DNA of 64,000 bases from Carallia brachiata (lineage: Eukaryota > Streptophyta > Magnoliopsida > Malpighiales > Rhizophoraceae): NCBI GenBank assembly GCA_021464245.1, contig JADCRB010000038.1:3958924-4022923 (forward strand), written 5' to 3'. Within the stretch, counting starts at the first letter, position 1; every line of letters begins with the position of its first letter. Under the pieces are notes generated by a model that was not told the DNA's origin, did not search any database, and worked only from the letters and a program-made list of their open reading frames with translations. Positions 1-12,700 of the stretch are shown piece by piece. Both the position numbers and the translations under genes were made by a program.

Positions 1-30
1 CAGGGTAGTGAGATCTTATTTTACCTTTAG

Positions 31-3000
31 CAGATGATGATATTGGAATGGAATTTCTAAGCTCATGGAAGTCAATGTCAGTGATGGAAGATGACACAAT
101 GGAGTTTAGATTTGATACAGGCTCCACTGGCAAGAAAAAGGCATTCAACTTTGAGAAATTGTAAGTGCTGCAAAGTGATATTGTTACCGCTCAACTGATG
201 CCGATGCCTAACTTGGTCTTGCTGATTTACTTTGATTGATGTCTCTTCCTCTCTTGAGTAAATTTTTTGCATTATGATGTTTTTCAGTATACATGTTATC
301 CCTGGAAAGCCTGTGTACTCTACAAAAGGATGACATCTTGGAAAGAATATGTTCTGGTAGTAGCCCTGCACATATATCTGCTATGTTTACACTATCCATT
401 GGTGAGCTAGTTCCATGATGTAACATCCTTTTCAGGGACATGGATTTTAGTCTGGAAGGTGATTTTGACAAGCTGTCATCGTTCAAAGTAGACATGCCAG
501 ACCTTGATTTCTCTAGTCCGGTAAGAAAGGCTGCAAAATCCAAGGCAAGTTTTGAGGGAGAGTCTACTGGTGGAAATAATCAAAGGAAACATGACCATTT
601 TACCTTCTCTTTTGACTTTAATGAGTAAGTTGCCTAAATCTTGTAGAGCATGACTGGACCTTCTGATTGCACTGCACACAAGCTTCACAGTTGCTTATCT
701 GGTACATTATTCATTGCAATGCAGTTTGGAGAACTTCAATCTGGGTGCAACCTCAACAGAAAAAGAGAAGAATTATTCGAAGACTATGGACAGCAAAGGG
801 GTTGTTTCAAAGAAGAATGAATCTCATGTTTCTAAAACTGATTCTGTACTTGCTGATGTATTTGATGACAGCCAAACTGAAATGCTTCCAGCACTGGATA
901 ACATGAAGAATTCAATGGTGAAGACGTATGTAGATGGTGCAGCAACTGGCGATTCTCTGAATGCCAATATTCCTTCAGGATCTCCTAATTCTGGAGATTC
1001 AGTTGTGTCCCATGTTGTAAATGGTATAAAGACCTCCATCAGTAATGTAGGGACTTGTAAGTCTTCCAATGATAAATTTCCTTCAGGGTCTGCAGTTTCT
1101 GGAGACTTGATTGCGTCACATGGTGTGAAACCTTTGCATGAGGAAACAGTAAGTTGTGATGTTGTTAAAGAAATTGACCAAAAAAGTAACTTCTTAGAGA
1201 AAGAAATGCCGTTGCCCACAGAAACACATGTTCAGAAGACCACAGAAATCTTACCCATCCAATCCTTTTCCGAGGATGATTCAGCTCAAGGTACCGAGTG
1301 GCATGAGAACATAGAGGTTGATCCTCCATGTGTAACAGTTAATGCAGACTTGGGAACAGAGCAGAATCTTAATGAAAGAAAGAGTGTGTGCAGTGGATTT
1401 ATTTGTGAAGGCCAAAGTCAAAGGAACTGGCTACACTCGGTGTTACTGAGTCAGAGAGCCATAGAGACAAAAATGAAAGGAAAGATGGTGAAACTTCAGC
1501 AGGAGATGTGACAGAGAATGATCCAGTTGTGGATTGTTTGGATAATGAAGCTACTTACACCGCAAGTCATTATGGAACAATGCCACATTGCGGCAGGCCC
1601 AATAAAGATATTGAGACTTCATCTTCAGAACTTTTAGTCTCACTGGGGAGGTTAGAAGACCTACAAGAAATTTCTTTGGTGGTTACCATTGGTTTGGGTT
1701 GGCACAAACTGCCTTTTAACTATTTTTCTGTAAGATGGCATTTGATCTTGTGAAGAAAAGATAGAAACATGTTTCCAGATGCATCGTTATCTGAAGCTGC
1801 TGAGAATACTTGTTATTCTAGATATGAGATGGTTCTCTGATTTATGAGCTCATAAGAACTGTGTTTATATCAATTTTAAGATGATATGTTTTTCAATTAA
1901 CAAAGAGGATACTCGTTGATCCACATTGGCATTGAATCTTGGTAGAGGGCATGATATGTGTGTTTGAGAAACTATTAGCAGTTTGTTCTTTGCTTACATC
2001 TTGCAGTGGACCTACTAGAGATAAAGTGACGCCAACAGGGCATAAAGATTCAGGAGTCAACCGTTCAAAGTATTTTGGGAGATCTAAGAAGATTGAAGCT
2101 AACTGGCATTCCCAATCATCCAGTAGCATGGAGGCTTCTTCATGCTGGAGAAAAGGAATTGCTGACTTGCATATAGCTCAACCTGCAAGTGGGAAAAGGT
2201 GAGCTTTGCTTTGTGTAAGAGGTCAATAAACAGTGTACTAATTTATGCCTTTTCTTTTCTGCCAATAGAGAGGATGCTAATAATAAGGATGCACAAATTG
2301 GTGGAAAATTCATTGGCAATTTAAAGGAGCGATCCATGGAATTGACAAAAGGCAGACCAGCTTTGCTTGGAAATGAAAAGACAGTTAAAAGTCTATGCAA
2401 TATCATGTAAGGCACCAATACCTGCAGTTTTCAATTTATAATCCAAGTTTTTTTTCCTTTACGCCAGGTTAAAATGTTTGTAATAATGTAGAAGCAAGAT
2501 TATGTCAAGAAATTGTGTTAGATAGTTGCAATACAATTCTGAATGGCAGGTTTCTTCTACAGGAAGGGTTCCAATGCTTACACGGGCCCAAATGGCTGCA
2601 AGCTTGTTGCTAGTAAAAAGCCACCAGCTAATGAAGCTAAGAAAGGGGACTCTGTTACCGATGGACATCAAAAGGGCACTAAGGATCTTAAAGAATCTGG
2701 GTGAGCCATATGTTCCAAGTTTTGATGTCAAAATGTGAGTCATTAAATCTGTTTGCTTCTGTGACTAAATTGGATCATCCAAGGTTAGAAGTGTTAGATA
2801 TAGGTTGTCTGTTGTGACATTGACAAAGGGGCAGCTCCTTGGAATTCTTTTTTGGTTTTGAGTTTCTATTACAATTGTTGATCGACATTGACTATTACAC
2901 AATGATATCTTTATCTGGATGCCCGTCTTCTGTATTTTAAACATCAATTTATCGCATTTGTTGTGACATTCTAGATACACACACATAACACACACACACA

Positions 3001-5153
3001 TCCCGATTAACTCGTACATTTCCATGTGCTTCTCAAAAGATCATATCAATGATATGACTTTGGGCTCCTGCTGCAATTGTGTGCAGTGGGGAAGATGGTC
3101 CTTCCATTGTGATTGACAAGACAGGAAATTCGAATACTCAGATGAGTGTAATCCCTCCCAAAGGGGATTCTACCATGGGAAAAATTCAGGAATTCAAGAT
3201 CAACCCTATTAAAGGGATTAATGCTGTAAGGAAATCCTGCACTCCTAGCTTGAAGGCTTCAAGGTATGATGACAAACTATTCATCGTGTTCCTCACTGCC
3301 TCTCGGCTTTGGCAGTAACATGTCTGTTGACATAGGATGATTGGAGCAAGCAAATATCAACCAAATGCTACAGCTATCAGTGAAATCCATTCCACAGAGA
3401 ACTTGAGTAGAAAAGGCGAAATACAAGGAAATAAAACACCCAAGATTGACTGTTCCATTTCCAACGCCGATAGAAAAAGAAAAATGTCAATGATCTCATC
3501 TCTAAAAAGAAAAGCACCTGAGGTATCTTTTGTAGCTTACAAAGAATGGAATCACTGTGCTAAATTCATAGAATTTTCTAACTATAGATGGCTTTGGAGC
3601 AAAGGTCAATCTTTTGTTTGAACTTTCAATGAACATTTTGGAGGTGTACACTTCTACAATACAAGATGCATTTTGCAGGCATCAAATGAAGATTTGCTGT
3701 ACCTGAATCCCCAAAAACACACCTCTCAATCACCTAGTGAAAGAAGGTAACATTTTCTGTGTTCATATCCTGTAACTCAAGTTACTGGTTTGCAACCACA
3801 CATGTATTTACAACAATTTCATGCAGAAAATTCAAGGAATGTCTGGGAAACATTGTTGAAGAGCAGGTAATTTTACTTTTAGCAAAGCTAATTGTTTGTC
3901 TACCAATGGTGATGGCTAAGACTAATGTGGCATATAATGTCAATTGGGATCTAATTTAGGTTTCATAAAATTTTCGCTAGGTGTCCAACCATGATAATCA
4001 AGCAAGGGATAAGATGAAAAATCCTCTCTATGATCATCCACCCTCTGGGATTGAAACAGCAGAGGAGGTAAATGTGAAAGAACTAGATGCTTTTTTGGAT
4101 CTGGAAAATGATGGGAATGTTGACAAGGCAGAAGCATTTACAAGAGAGCTTGATGGTGTAAGTGAAGTATGAACTTTCATCATTTGCTGTCAAATTAATA
4201 CTCTTATATTTCAGTCCATAAATCTTTCAATCTCTTAGTGGTACTGGAGATAGAAACCTGTAATATGATGGGGAAATCCTAAGGCACAATGAAAGAAAAC
4301 TCTGAAACTTATATCACTTGAAATAGTCAATTTGCTTCAGAAGCATTTCAGCATGGCATCAACCTTAGTTACCTGATACCCACAAAGCATGGAACTCAAA
4401 TTTTTGTCAACTTTTCAACTCAAGTTAATCATTTTCATTTGACATGTTAGATGCATGAAGTTCTTGAGATGAAATTTGCTTTTCTATATTTTTGCCACTA
4501 TTAAGTAATGTGTTTGGTCACAACTCAATGTCCCAGTATGGATTACATATTAGGCGTCAAACTCGGTGCCTATGTCCAATGACTTTCTTTCTTTCGGCGT
4601 TTTGGGAGCTGAGGGGTGGATGGACGGGAAGATAAATTATAACAGGGCTTGCTTTCGAGACTTCTCAATCTGAAACTCAAACTTGACTATCCCTGATGGT
4701 TTTGTAATTTCCACTGTCTGACACCTATGGTTTTTTGGTTTTTTTTTTTTTGACATCCACCTATGGTTTTGTTTCATCTGGATTTAAAGAAATTTTTTTT
4801 TGGTTTATTTGTTTGTTTGTGGAACATTTGAGTGGCTTTCAATGGTGTCTTAATGTTTATGGTCAGAAACTATACACTTAATAATTTTTCATGCAGATTT
4901 GTAACATGTTGAAGAAGAAACATGAGGAAGCCAAAGAACTACTGGTTCGAGCCATTGTCAACAATAACAGCTTATTGATGCTTAACCATCCCATTTTTGA
5001 TGAGAAGATATCCTTTCAGTCATTTTGCAATTACCTTTTTTCTTTTAACATTTTGATTTTGCGTTCATTTTTTGTGGCCCATATGCATATTCCTTGACCA
5101 ATGATTACATTCGTCTGGTTCAGAAATTTGCCCCACTAACGATGTCCCATTAG
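31..5153 (+). CDS. At4g18490-like protein of unknown function, 5' end outside window
   Basis: Spliced gene entering from the left edge. Exons with consistent GT-AG borders and reading phase: 31-160, 436-624, 725 to about 1676, 2007-2198, 2269-2406, 2563-2700, 3087-3263, 3336-3522, 3679-3746, 3827-3866, 3981-4157, 4897-5007 and 5109-5153 (stop TAG 5151-5153). The start lies upstream of the window. Recognisable parts are [26 protein letters not shown] and the helical C-terminus [18 protein letters not shown]. These match my memory of the plant family typified by At4g18490, which has no known biochemical role. The middle is Ser/Asp/Lys-rich and probably disordered. In the long exon the frame opening at 725 ends at TGA 1509-1511, while a natural-looking continuation ([13 protein letters not shown]) lies in another frame, so a frameshift is likely between about 1406 and 1475. 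The 3' border of that exon is uncertain. The last intron is AT-AC. Either a recently damaged gene or a base-calling indel; the other exons look maintained. Confidence 0.75.
5008..5108 (+). other. U12-type AT-AC intron
   Basis: 101-nt intron between codons AAG and ATT of the last two coding exons. It begins ATATCCTTT, the U12 AT-AC donor consensus, and contains TTCCTTGAC at 5090-5098, matching the U12 branch-site consensus. The likely branch A (5097) lies 11 nt before the terminal AC at 5107-5108. No GT-AG alternative keeps the frame. Splicing here gives a C-terminus [17 protein letters not shown]. Processing would need the minor (U11/U12) spliceosome. Confidence 0.9.
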
Positions 5154-6220
5154 CTTGCTTAAATCAAGACCAACAAGACCGTCTTTCCCTCTTCTGGATG
5201 TGTGTCTCAAAATTCGATTTAAAGATGAAATTTACTATTGTATCTGGATTTCAGGGAAAGCTGTATATGTTTTTTTTTTTTGGCTGCTGCTGCTGCTGCT
5301 GTTTGGACCATGGGAATTTGCTTTCCAGGCAGTTGAGCTAGGCAACACAAGTTGCTGCTCTTTGAATCTGCTATTGCGTTACTAGTACGTGTTTCAATGC
5401 AAGTTCAGAACTCTACATGGAATCCTCCCGGTGAACTGATAAGCCATTTTACAAACTGGTTTAACTGTAGTAGTTGGTCCATGTCGGTGAAAAATAAGCC
5501 AAATGAGGTAATTTCTTCGAAAAGCTTGAATTGTTTTGTCATTCACCATATAAATATGTATATAAGACTAGACTTGATTGCACTTTGATTCTGATTTTGA
5601 ACCACTAGTTCCCTGCGGCGGGTTTGTTACGGTTCATTGAACCAGCCGTTCTGGGCCAACTTCGGTTCCCATTCAAGCTATTGGTTTTCTGCTAGTTTTG
5701 GTTTGATCCAGTCTAGTTTATTCTGGTTCGACTTGATTTAAAAAAAAAAAATGGTTATTATATTGAAGAAAAAAAATATAAATAAATAAGGTGTTGGAAT
5801 CTAATTAAGTATTAATTAAGTTTTTTCGTGGCTTATGTAGTTTTCTTGCATTAGATTTAGTGTTAATATAAAAAAAATCATCATTTTGGTGTTAATTAAT
5901 ATATCTAGCATAATTTTTTAAAAATAATAAATTTAGTACAAATTAATTATTTTTTAATAAATTTAATATATCTTTAAGTTTCATTAAGTAAAATTGTTAC
6001 ACTTACTAAGGTGACAGTGATAATGTGAAAAAATATTGATGTGTGCGTAAGTTAAAATGTAATATGGTGTTATACCAGCAAAAGACTTATTGATTCCAAA
6101 CTTAAATATTTTATAATTAAATTTTATTGTCCTAAGCAATCAATACATTAATTCTTTTTTCTCAATGGTTAAAAATTTTTTCCTTTTAATTTGCAAAACC
6201 CATGTTTCATAACAAAATAA
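5154..6220. other. 3' flank: UTR and AT-rich intergenic DNA
   Basis: Follows the stop codon of the At4g18490-like gene. It holds a T-run, a short CTG repeat (about 5283-5302) and, at about 5610-5740, a stretch rich in GGTTC/GAACC of the kind seen in small dispersed plant repeats. I see no coding exon. The rest is low-complexity A/T. Confidence 0.5.
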
Positions 6221-6227
6221 AACCGTA

Positions 6228-6634
6228 GTTTCATTGGTTGAATCCTTGTCACCGGCGTTGTCTTGGTCGTTAGAGAACAAGATAGAAGAGGAAGCAGAAA
6301 TATACGATGGGCTAAGATCTCAGTTCCTTTTGACGTTCGGCAAACAGTCCAAATCCCAAATCTTTCTCGAACAAACCTACAATGCCACTCGACGGACTAG
6401 TGTCGCCACCGCGGACAAATCCAATGGGCCGGCATTATGGCTGGTGGAGGAGTCGGCAATGGGGGTGGAGGGGCTGGTGGAGGGGCCGACATTGGTGCTG
6501 ATGGAGGAGTTGGTGGTGGAGCAAGCTTGGTGTTGATGGTGGACTTGGAGGTAGAGGAGGATTTGGAGAAGTTGGTGGTGGAGGGACAGTTTAGAGGTGG
6601 CGGTGGTTTCAAGTTTAAAGGAAATAATTTTTAA
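6228..6634 (+). pseudogene. Intronless gene fragment running into Gly-rich sequence
   Basis: An open stretch from about 6234 encodes a charged N-terminal-like segment (SPALSWSLENKIEEEAEIYD, then GLRSQFLLTFGKQSKSQ) of about 60 residues. It has protein-like composition unlike its A/T flanks. After about 6430 it becomes GGTGGAGG-type low complexity, readable in one frame as Gly-rich (MAGGGVGNGGGGAGGGADIG and on) and in another as Val/Glu-rich. GC content jumps relative to both sides. I do not recognise the family. It could be a retro-copied or captured exon of a gene elsewhere. No promoter or intron is evident. Confidence 0.4.
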
Positions 6635-6639
6635 TTATT

Positions 6640-7017
6640 AAACGAAATTGTAGTTTTATTTTAGGTTTTTTAAAATAAAATGTGGATTTTGGGAGTTAAA
6701 AGGAAAAAATTTTCAATTATTTAGAAAAAAAAATAATTTATTAATTGTTCAGACTAATGAAATCTAATTATCAAATATTTAAGTTTGGGTTCGATAGCCT
6801 CATTTTAATGTGACGTCACATCAAACATTTGACTTATGTACATATCAGTATTTTCTATGTCATCATGTCACTTGAGCAGGTGTAATTATTTTATTTAATG
6901 AAAATTGGTGTAACTGTTTTATTAACTTGATGATACATTAGATTTGTTAAAAAATAATTAAATAGTATTAAATTTATTACTTTTTAAAAATTATAGTAGA
7001 TTTATTAAAATAAGAAG
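6640..7017. other. AT-rich spacer, nothing recognised
   Basis: Very A/T-rich, with stop codons in all frames. No gene or repeat boundary recognised. Confidence 0.5.
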
Positions 7018-7029
7018 ATGGTTTATTTT

Positions 7030-7440
7030 TTAGAGCTATTTGGTTTACAATTTGAAATCAAAATTGAAAGTAGGTTGAAATCAAGCAAAATTGAAAATGA
7101 AATAATTTATTTTATCATATATTTAGTTTATTTAGGAATCAGAATTGAAATTTTTATAATTATTTGTTTTAGTTTAAAATTAGAATCAGTATTAAATATA
7201 CGTTTTACGATAAAAATAAGAGAAATTTTATTAAATATTGAATATCAAATTGAAAATGATAAAATGCTAATTTTAATGTAATTTTAAATTAAAAATATCA
7301 AATAACCATCATAATAATAATAGTAATAATAATAATAATATAATTCACTTCACAATAATAACCATCGATATAAAATCGAAAATAAAAAATTAACATAAAA
7401 TTTATTAGTAATAATAATAAATAAATAAGAAGTATTATTG
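7030..7440 (+). repeat. Diverged partial copy of the foldback arm
   Basis: Reads like the left arm of the neighbouring foldback in the same order: a TTTGGTTTACAATTTGAAATC start, then a GGAATCAGAATTGAAA block, then an ACGATAAAAATAAGAGAAAT block, then an AATAAT trinucleotide tract. This suggests an older insertion of the same family beside the larger copy. Confidence 0.5.
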
Positions 7441-7476
7441 ATATTATTATAACAGAAATGATATTGTAGAGATTAA

Positions 7477-9093
7477 GAGGCCTTTTGGTTTGTGGTCCGG
7501 GAATTAAAATACAAATCGTAATTGTAATCGTAATCAAGTGGAATCAGAAATAAAATCATTTATTTTGTAACACATTTGGTTTATTTCAGAATCGGAATCA
7601 AAACCTTCCATAATTGTTTATTTTAGTTCAAAATTAAAATTAATATCAAATATGATAACATTTATATCACGATAAAAATAAGATAAATATTATTAAAATT
7701 TAAAAATCATAAATACAAAATTAAAGATTATGAAATATAAAAAAAATATAATGTAATGCCAAATTTAAAATATTAAATTACCATAAAAATAAAATTAAAA
7801 ATTATAATAAAAACTATTACTACTACTACTACTACTAATAATAATAATAATCATAATAATAATAACAACACCAATAATAATCATACTAGCAATGACAATG
7901 ATAATAATAATAGTAATAATAATAACAATAATATTAATTACTACTATAATGATAAATAATATTATAATTTAATTATTATCCTAATTTTTTAATTATTTAA
8001 TTTTTATTATAATATAAAAATTTTCTAAAATTAGGATAATAATTAAATTATAATATTATTTATAATTATAGTAGTAATTATTATTATTGGTATTATGATT
8101 ACTATTATTGTTGTTGTTAATATAATATATTATCAATATAAAAATAAAAATTCACCACAACTCATTTCAATAATAATTTTTTAATAGGAAATTTAAAAGA
8201 GAATGGAGATAAATAGAAGAGAAACTTGTGGGAGAGAGAGAAGCAATGTTTTTTTTTTAAAGAATATGTGAAAAAGAAATGAGAAAGTGGAGAAATTAGA
8301 GGTAGTTATGAGTGGAATGAGAATTATTAATATGTTAAATTTGGAAATCATGATATCCTGGGGAATCTTATTCTCATTTTTTAAGAAATGAGAATCAACT
8401 TTTAACAAAGCATACAATAAAAATGAGAAATAAGTAGTTGATTCTCATTCTTATATTATTTTTCTCCTAAACAAACACCTCCTAAAAAATTATGAATAAC
8501 AAACTAAAAATTATTAAATATGAAAAATATGGTAATATGTTGTCATATAAAAAATATTAAATAATCATAACAATAGAATTAAAAATTATAATAAAAATTA
8601 AAATTAATAATAAAAATTAAACTTATCAACTACTCTTCTTTCACTTATTATTGGTCGACAGATTCAATTGCTCCTAGTTTTTGGGCCGCAGGATGGTGGC
8701 GGTTCTTTCAATTGTGAAGTTGTATAAATTTAAAAATATATATAGGGGATGTTTGTGTACGAAGAAACTAATATTGAAATAAGAATTAACTACTTATTTC
8801 TCAATTCTATTATTTATTTTTGAAAAAGTAGATTCTCATTCTTTTAAAAAAAGAATGAAATTCCTCAATTTAAAAGAATTATGTTTTTCAAGTTCAATGT
8901 ATTAATAATTTTCATTCCACTTATAATTACTTCTAACTCTTCGACTTTTTCATCTTTTTTTCATAATTTATTTAAAAAATATGTTACTTCTCTCAAATCT
9001 GCCCTTTTCTCCACTTTTTGTCTCCATTTTCTTTCACATTTCTTGTTAAAAGAATTATTATTGAAATGAATTGCGGTGAGTTTTTATTTTATT

Positions 9094-9152
<59 letters not shown>

Positions 9153-9746
9153 CTTTTAGTTATTCACAAAATATTAACAACAACAACAACAACAACAGTA
9201 ATAATAATGGTAATAATAATAATAATAATAATAATTTTATTATAATAAAAATTAAATAACTGAAAATTTAGGTAAAATTATAATTTAATTATTACCTAAG
9301 TTTTCAATTATTTAATTTTTATTATAATATAAAAAATTTATTATTATTTTATTATTATATTATTATTATCATTACTATTATTGTTGTTGTTGTTGTTGTT
9401 AGTATGATTATGATTATGATGATAATGATGATGATGATTATTATTATTATTATTATTAATTTTATTTTGATATTAATTTAATATTTTTAATTTAACATTA
9501 CAATATAATATTTCATAATTTTAATTTGATTATTAATTTTTTTATTTAAATAATATTTTTCTTATTTTTGTTGTGACATAAAGTGTTCGTATATTTAATA
9601 TTGATTTTAATTCCAAATTAAAACAAACAATTATGGAAGGTTTTGATTCTGATTATAGAGTAAACTAAACATGTTATAAAATAAGTATTTCTATTTCTGA
9701 TTCCGCTCGATTTCGATTTCAAACCATAAATCAAACAGGTTCATGA
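7477..9746. repeat. Nested foldback element with about 1-kb inverted arms
   Basis: The left arm (about 7477-8475) is repeated in reverse complement on the right (about 8745-9746). The outer pair shares CAAAACCTTCCATAATTG (about 7600) with its complement at about 9630, and a GGAATCAGAAAT block. The inner pair shares a MITE-like end around GTGTTTGT and a GAGAATCAACTACTTATTTC-like block, plus CTCCACTTT/AAAGTGGAG. The arms hold AAT/TTG trinucleotide tracts. The arrangement suggests one foldback or MITE inside another. A transcript would form a long imperfect hairpin. No transposase is present; clear target duplications were not found. Confidence 0.65.
9096..9150. repeat. (TA)n microsatellite
   Basis: About 55 bases of uninterrupted TA dinucleotide inside the right arm of the foldback. 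It explains a meaningless Tyr-Ile repeat ORF here. Confidence 0.95.
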
Positions 9747-9749
9747 ATT

Positions 9750-12700
9750 TTTTTTTGATTATCGCATCTTTGTTTTTAACTAATCATTGATACGTGCTTG
9801 TACTTCTAGTTAATTGGGAGGAAAACGTCAGAAGGTTTTATCAAAAAAATAATTATAACACTAAATGTTTATTCTATAATAGAAATGTTGAACAAATTTA
9901 TAGGTTCGTATCAGATTAAGTTATTTTAGGTCAAATTATTTATAGAGATAAACTCTCGGAAAGTCCTACACCTTTAAGAATTTTTGCAATTAAGTCTCAA
10001 ACATTTTTGAGTTTTGAAATTAGTCTTAAATCCGCTAATTTTTATTCTATATGAGTCTTTCTTGTATAGGAATCAGTTAGATTGTTTTATAAGTAGTTTG
10101 ACCTAATTGAGATAATATAAAAACAACACCAATATTCCCTAAAAATATAAAATATGTCCACTTGCATATTTTTGCTATGTTTTCCTCTTTTCTCCCACAT
10201 TTAAAAGATAAAAATCATTAATTTCTTCATTTTTATCTAAATTTGTATACGAAAAATGTAGTGTTTCTGGTTTTTATATGTGTGAGAGAGAAGAAAAATT
10301 CGGCAAATATTCATGCAAACATTTATTTATGTTTTTATTGTGTATATTTGAGTTTTTTTGTATATGATCTCAATTAGGTCAAATTTTGTATCTAACATTT
10401 TGATCAATTTCTATCTAAAAAAGGACTCGTATGAAATGAAAATTAAAAATTTTAACTGTGTTGGGAACTTAAAAAGAATTAGGACTTAATTACAAAAATC
10501 TCCAAAATTTAGGACTTATCTAAGTCTTAACCCCTTAATTTTGGGTTACTTCGCATTCGTGTTGAGTTCAATTTCAGGTTACTCAAATTTGATTATGTTT
10601 ATGTTACCCATAGTTCAACATGCTAATTTTGAGAAATTTTTTTCTTTTTTCACTAATTTTTATTTTATCATATAAGATGTGTATACATACATGTATACAC
10701 ACACACACACACCACACACACATACATACATACATATTTACATATATAATATATATGTCTAAGTTTGAATAAAATTTTTAAAATATTATAAATATGAAAA
10801 GTAAAAATAGATAATTATATAAAACGAAAAGCTGAATGCTAAAATAAAATAATTATATATATATATATATAATCAATAATTATATATCTTAAATGTAATA
10901 TACATTTGTGTAATACATAAAATTAAATAGAAAAGATAGGTGGACGGGATCTGGTGGACGAGGGATAGATGAAAAATTTTATTTGTGCAACTAGTCAGTT
11001 TATTTATGTAACAAACCCCGAATGCAATAAAATTTGAAAGTATTTTTTCATATATTTTTTCGTTACAGAAATTAAGCATCTTGTTGTATAAATAAACTAG
11101 TTGGTTGCACAAAAAAAATTCTCCATTTGTTCTACATCCTCTTTTTCCTGTCCACGTAATAGTACTCAAAATTAAAACAGCACATGTAATATGCATATAC
11201 TTGTGTATATATAACTAGGAAAAAACTTGTTTATTTCACTTAAGTAGTTAAATAGTAACAAAATAATATGAACTGTTAGATAACTAAATTCATAAAAAAA
11301 AGATAAATTATCATATGACGTTGGTTGAAATTGTGTTGCTACTTATTATTACCTATTTGAAGTCATGTAGTATTACTCATATAAATAGAGTAACAAATAA
11401 ACATATAAGGAAATATTCAAGACAATATAAGTAAAAATGTTCAATTTCAAAAGAGAAAATGAAACTTTTTTTTTTTTTGTGTTGGATCAAGCGAATTTGA
11501 GTTTTAGTCATTTTAGATTGAGTTTCTATCAGATCACGTTACGTTTATATTGAATTTCAATTGAATTTTTTCAAACAGATTTAAATTGGAGTCAAATTTT
11601 AACACCTCTACTCAACAGCAACTGTTGAGATAGAGGTTCCTAGAACCTGTTTAGCATGAAGCCAAATAATCGAGCTGATCTCCCAACTTGATTGCTAAAT
11701 ACGGTTTCTTACTAGAAATCGAGATGAGAATATAAACTATAATATTCATTATATTTTTCTACCATGGATGTCTTATATCTCTTGTTTTTTACCACTTGAG
11801 GTGGTAGTTTGGTGGTTACTTAGCGTGTCTCTCTCACTCACGACCCAAGTTTGAATTTTAGTATCTGCATTTGAAGGTAATGCCCTTTTTTAACCACTAG
11901 TTTGATTGTGTGCATGCGGGCTGGTTCTAGAATCGATAATCGCTGCGATTGACTTGAAGGAGGCTTGCTCGATCCCAACAACATTCAGGTGGGAGGTCCA
12001 TTCTTGTGGGTTGGGTTGAATAAGAGACACACACGGGCGATACTTCGAACTCGACCCGCGATGGACCTTTTTTTTTCAAAAAAAAATTTATTGTTTTTAA
12101 AGATACATCATGTTTATTATTTGAATATAAAATGTTATTATAACCAATTGAATAAGAAATTAAGGCATCAATTTAACACTTTGATTGAAAATGGTAGTTA
12201 ATAAAGTAATCATAGGAATTTCATGAAAGTAAACTAAGCACTTCTTCTTCATGCCCAAGTTTGGAACAATAAATTGACGTATTTTTAATTGTCATGGACT
12301 ATAATGGTGATATTAATATATTCCATAACAATCAGATATATTGTTCAACAATCAACATCCGATAAAGTATAAGGATAAAATATTAGTTTAACAAAGTGTA
12401 AAACAACTCTTGATAGTTTATTAACATCTCTCAGCATTTCATATGTTAAATTTCAATGGTTTGGAATGTCATTAGAAATCTTTCTGAAGTTTTCTGTAGC
12501 TCGGTAAAATTTATGGTGTTCCCACAAATAAGAAAAAAACATTTGTAATTGGGCTAATGAGCACACTAAACACGTTTAACCCATTTAGTACACACAAATC
12601 TAAAACATGACACATTAACGTCTGTTAGTCTAAATAGTTGGAATTTGGTTTCCTTTAAATAAAGTCTCAAGCTCGAGTTTTACGTATAAGAAAATAGACG

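Noticed and set aside
3520..3610. A possible 17-nt exon (ATGGCTTTGGAGCAAAG) between two exons of the At4g18490-like gene
   Set aside because: It has splice-like borders but would break the frame, which is intact when it is skipped.
8881..9245. ORFs rich in Tyr-Ile and Ile-Ile repeats
   Set aside because: They are translations of the TA microsatellite and ATA/AAT tracts of the foldback.
7800..9420. Trinucleotide tracts considered as a CRISPR-like or satellite array
   Set aside because: Simple AAT/ATT/TTG microsatellites without spacers; this is a plant nuclear context.
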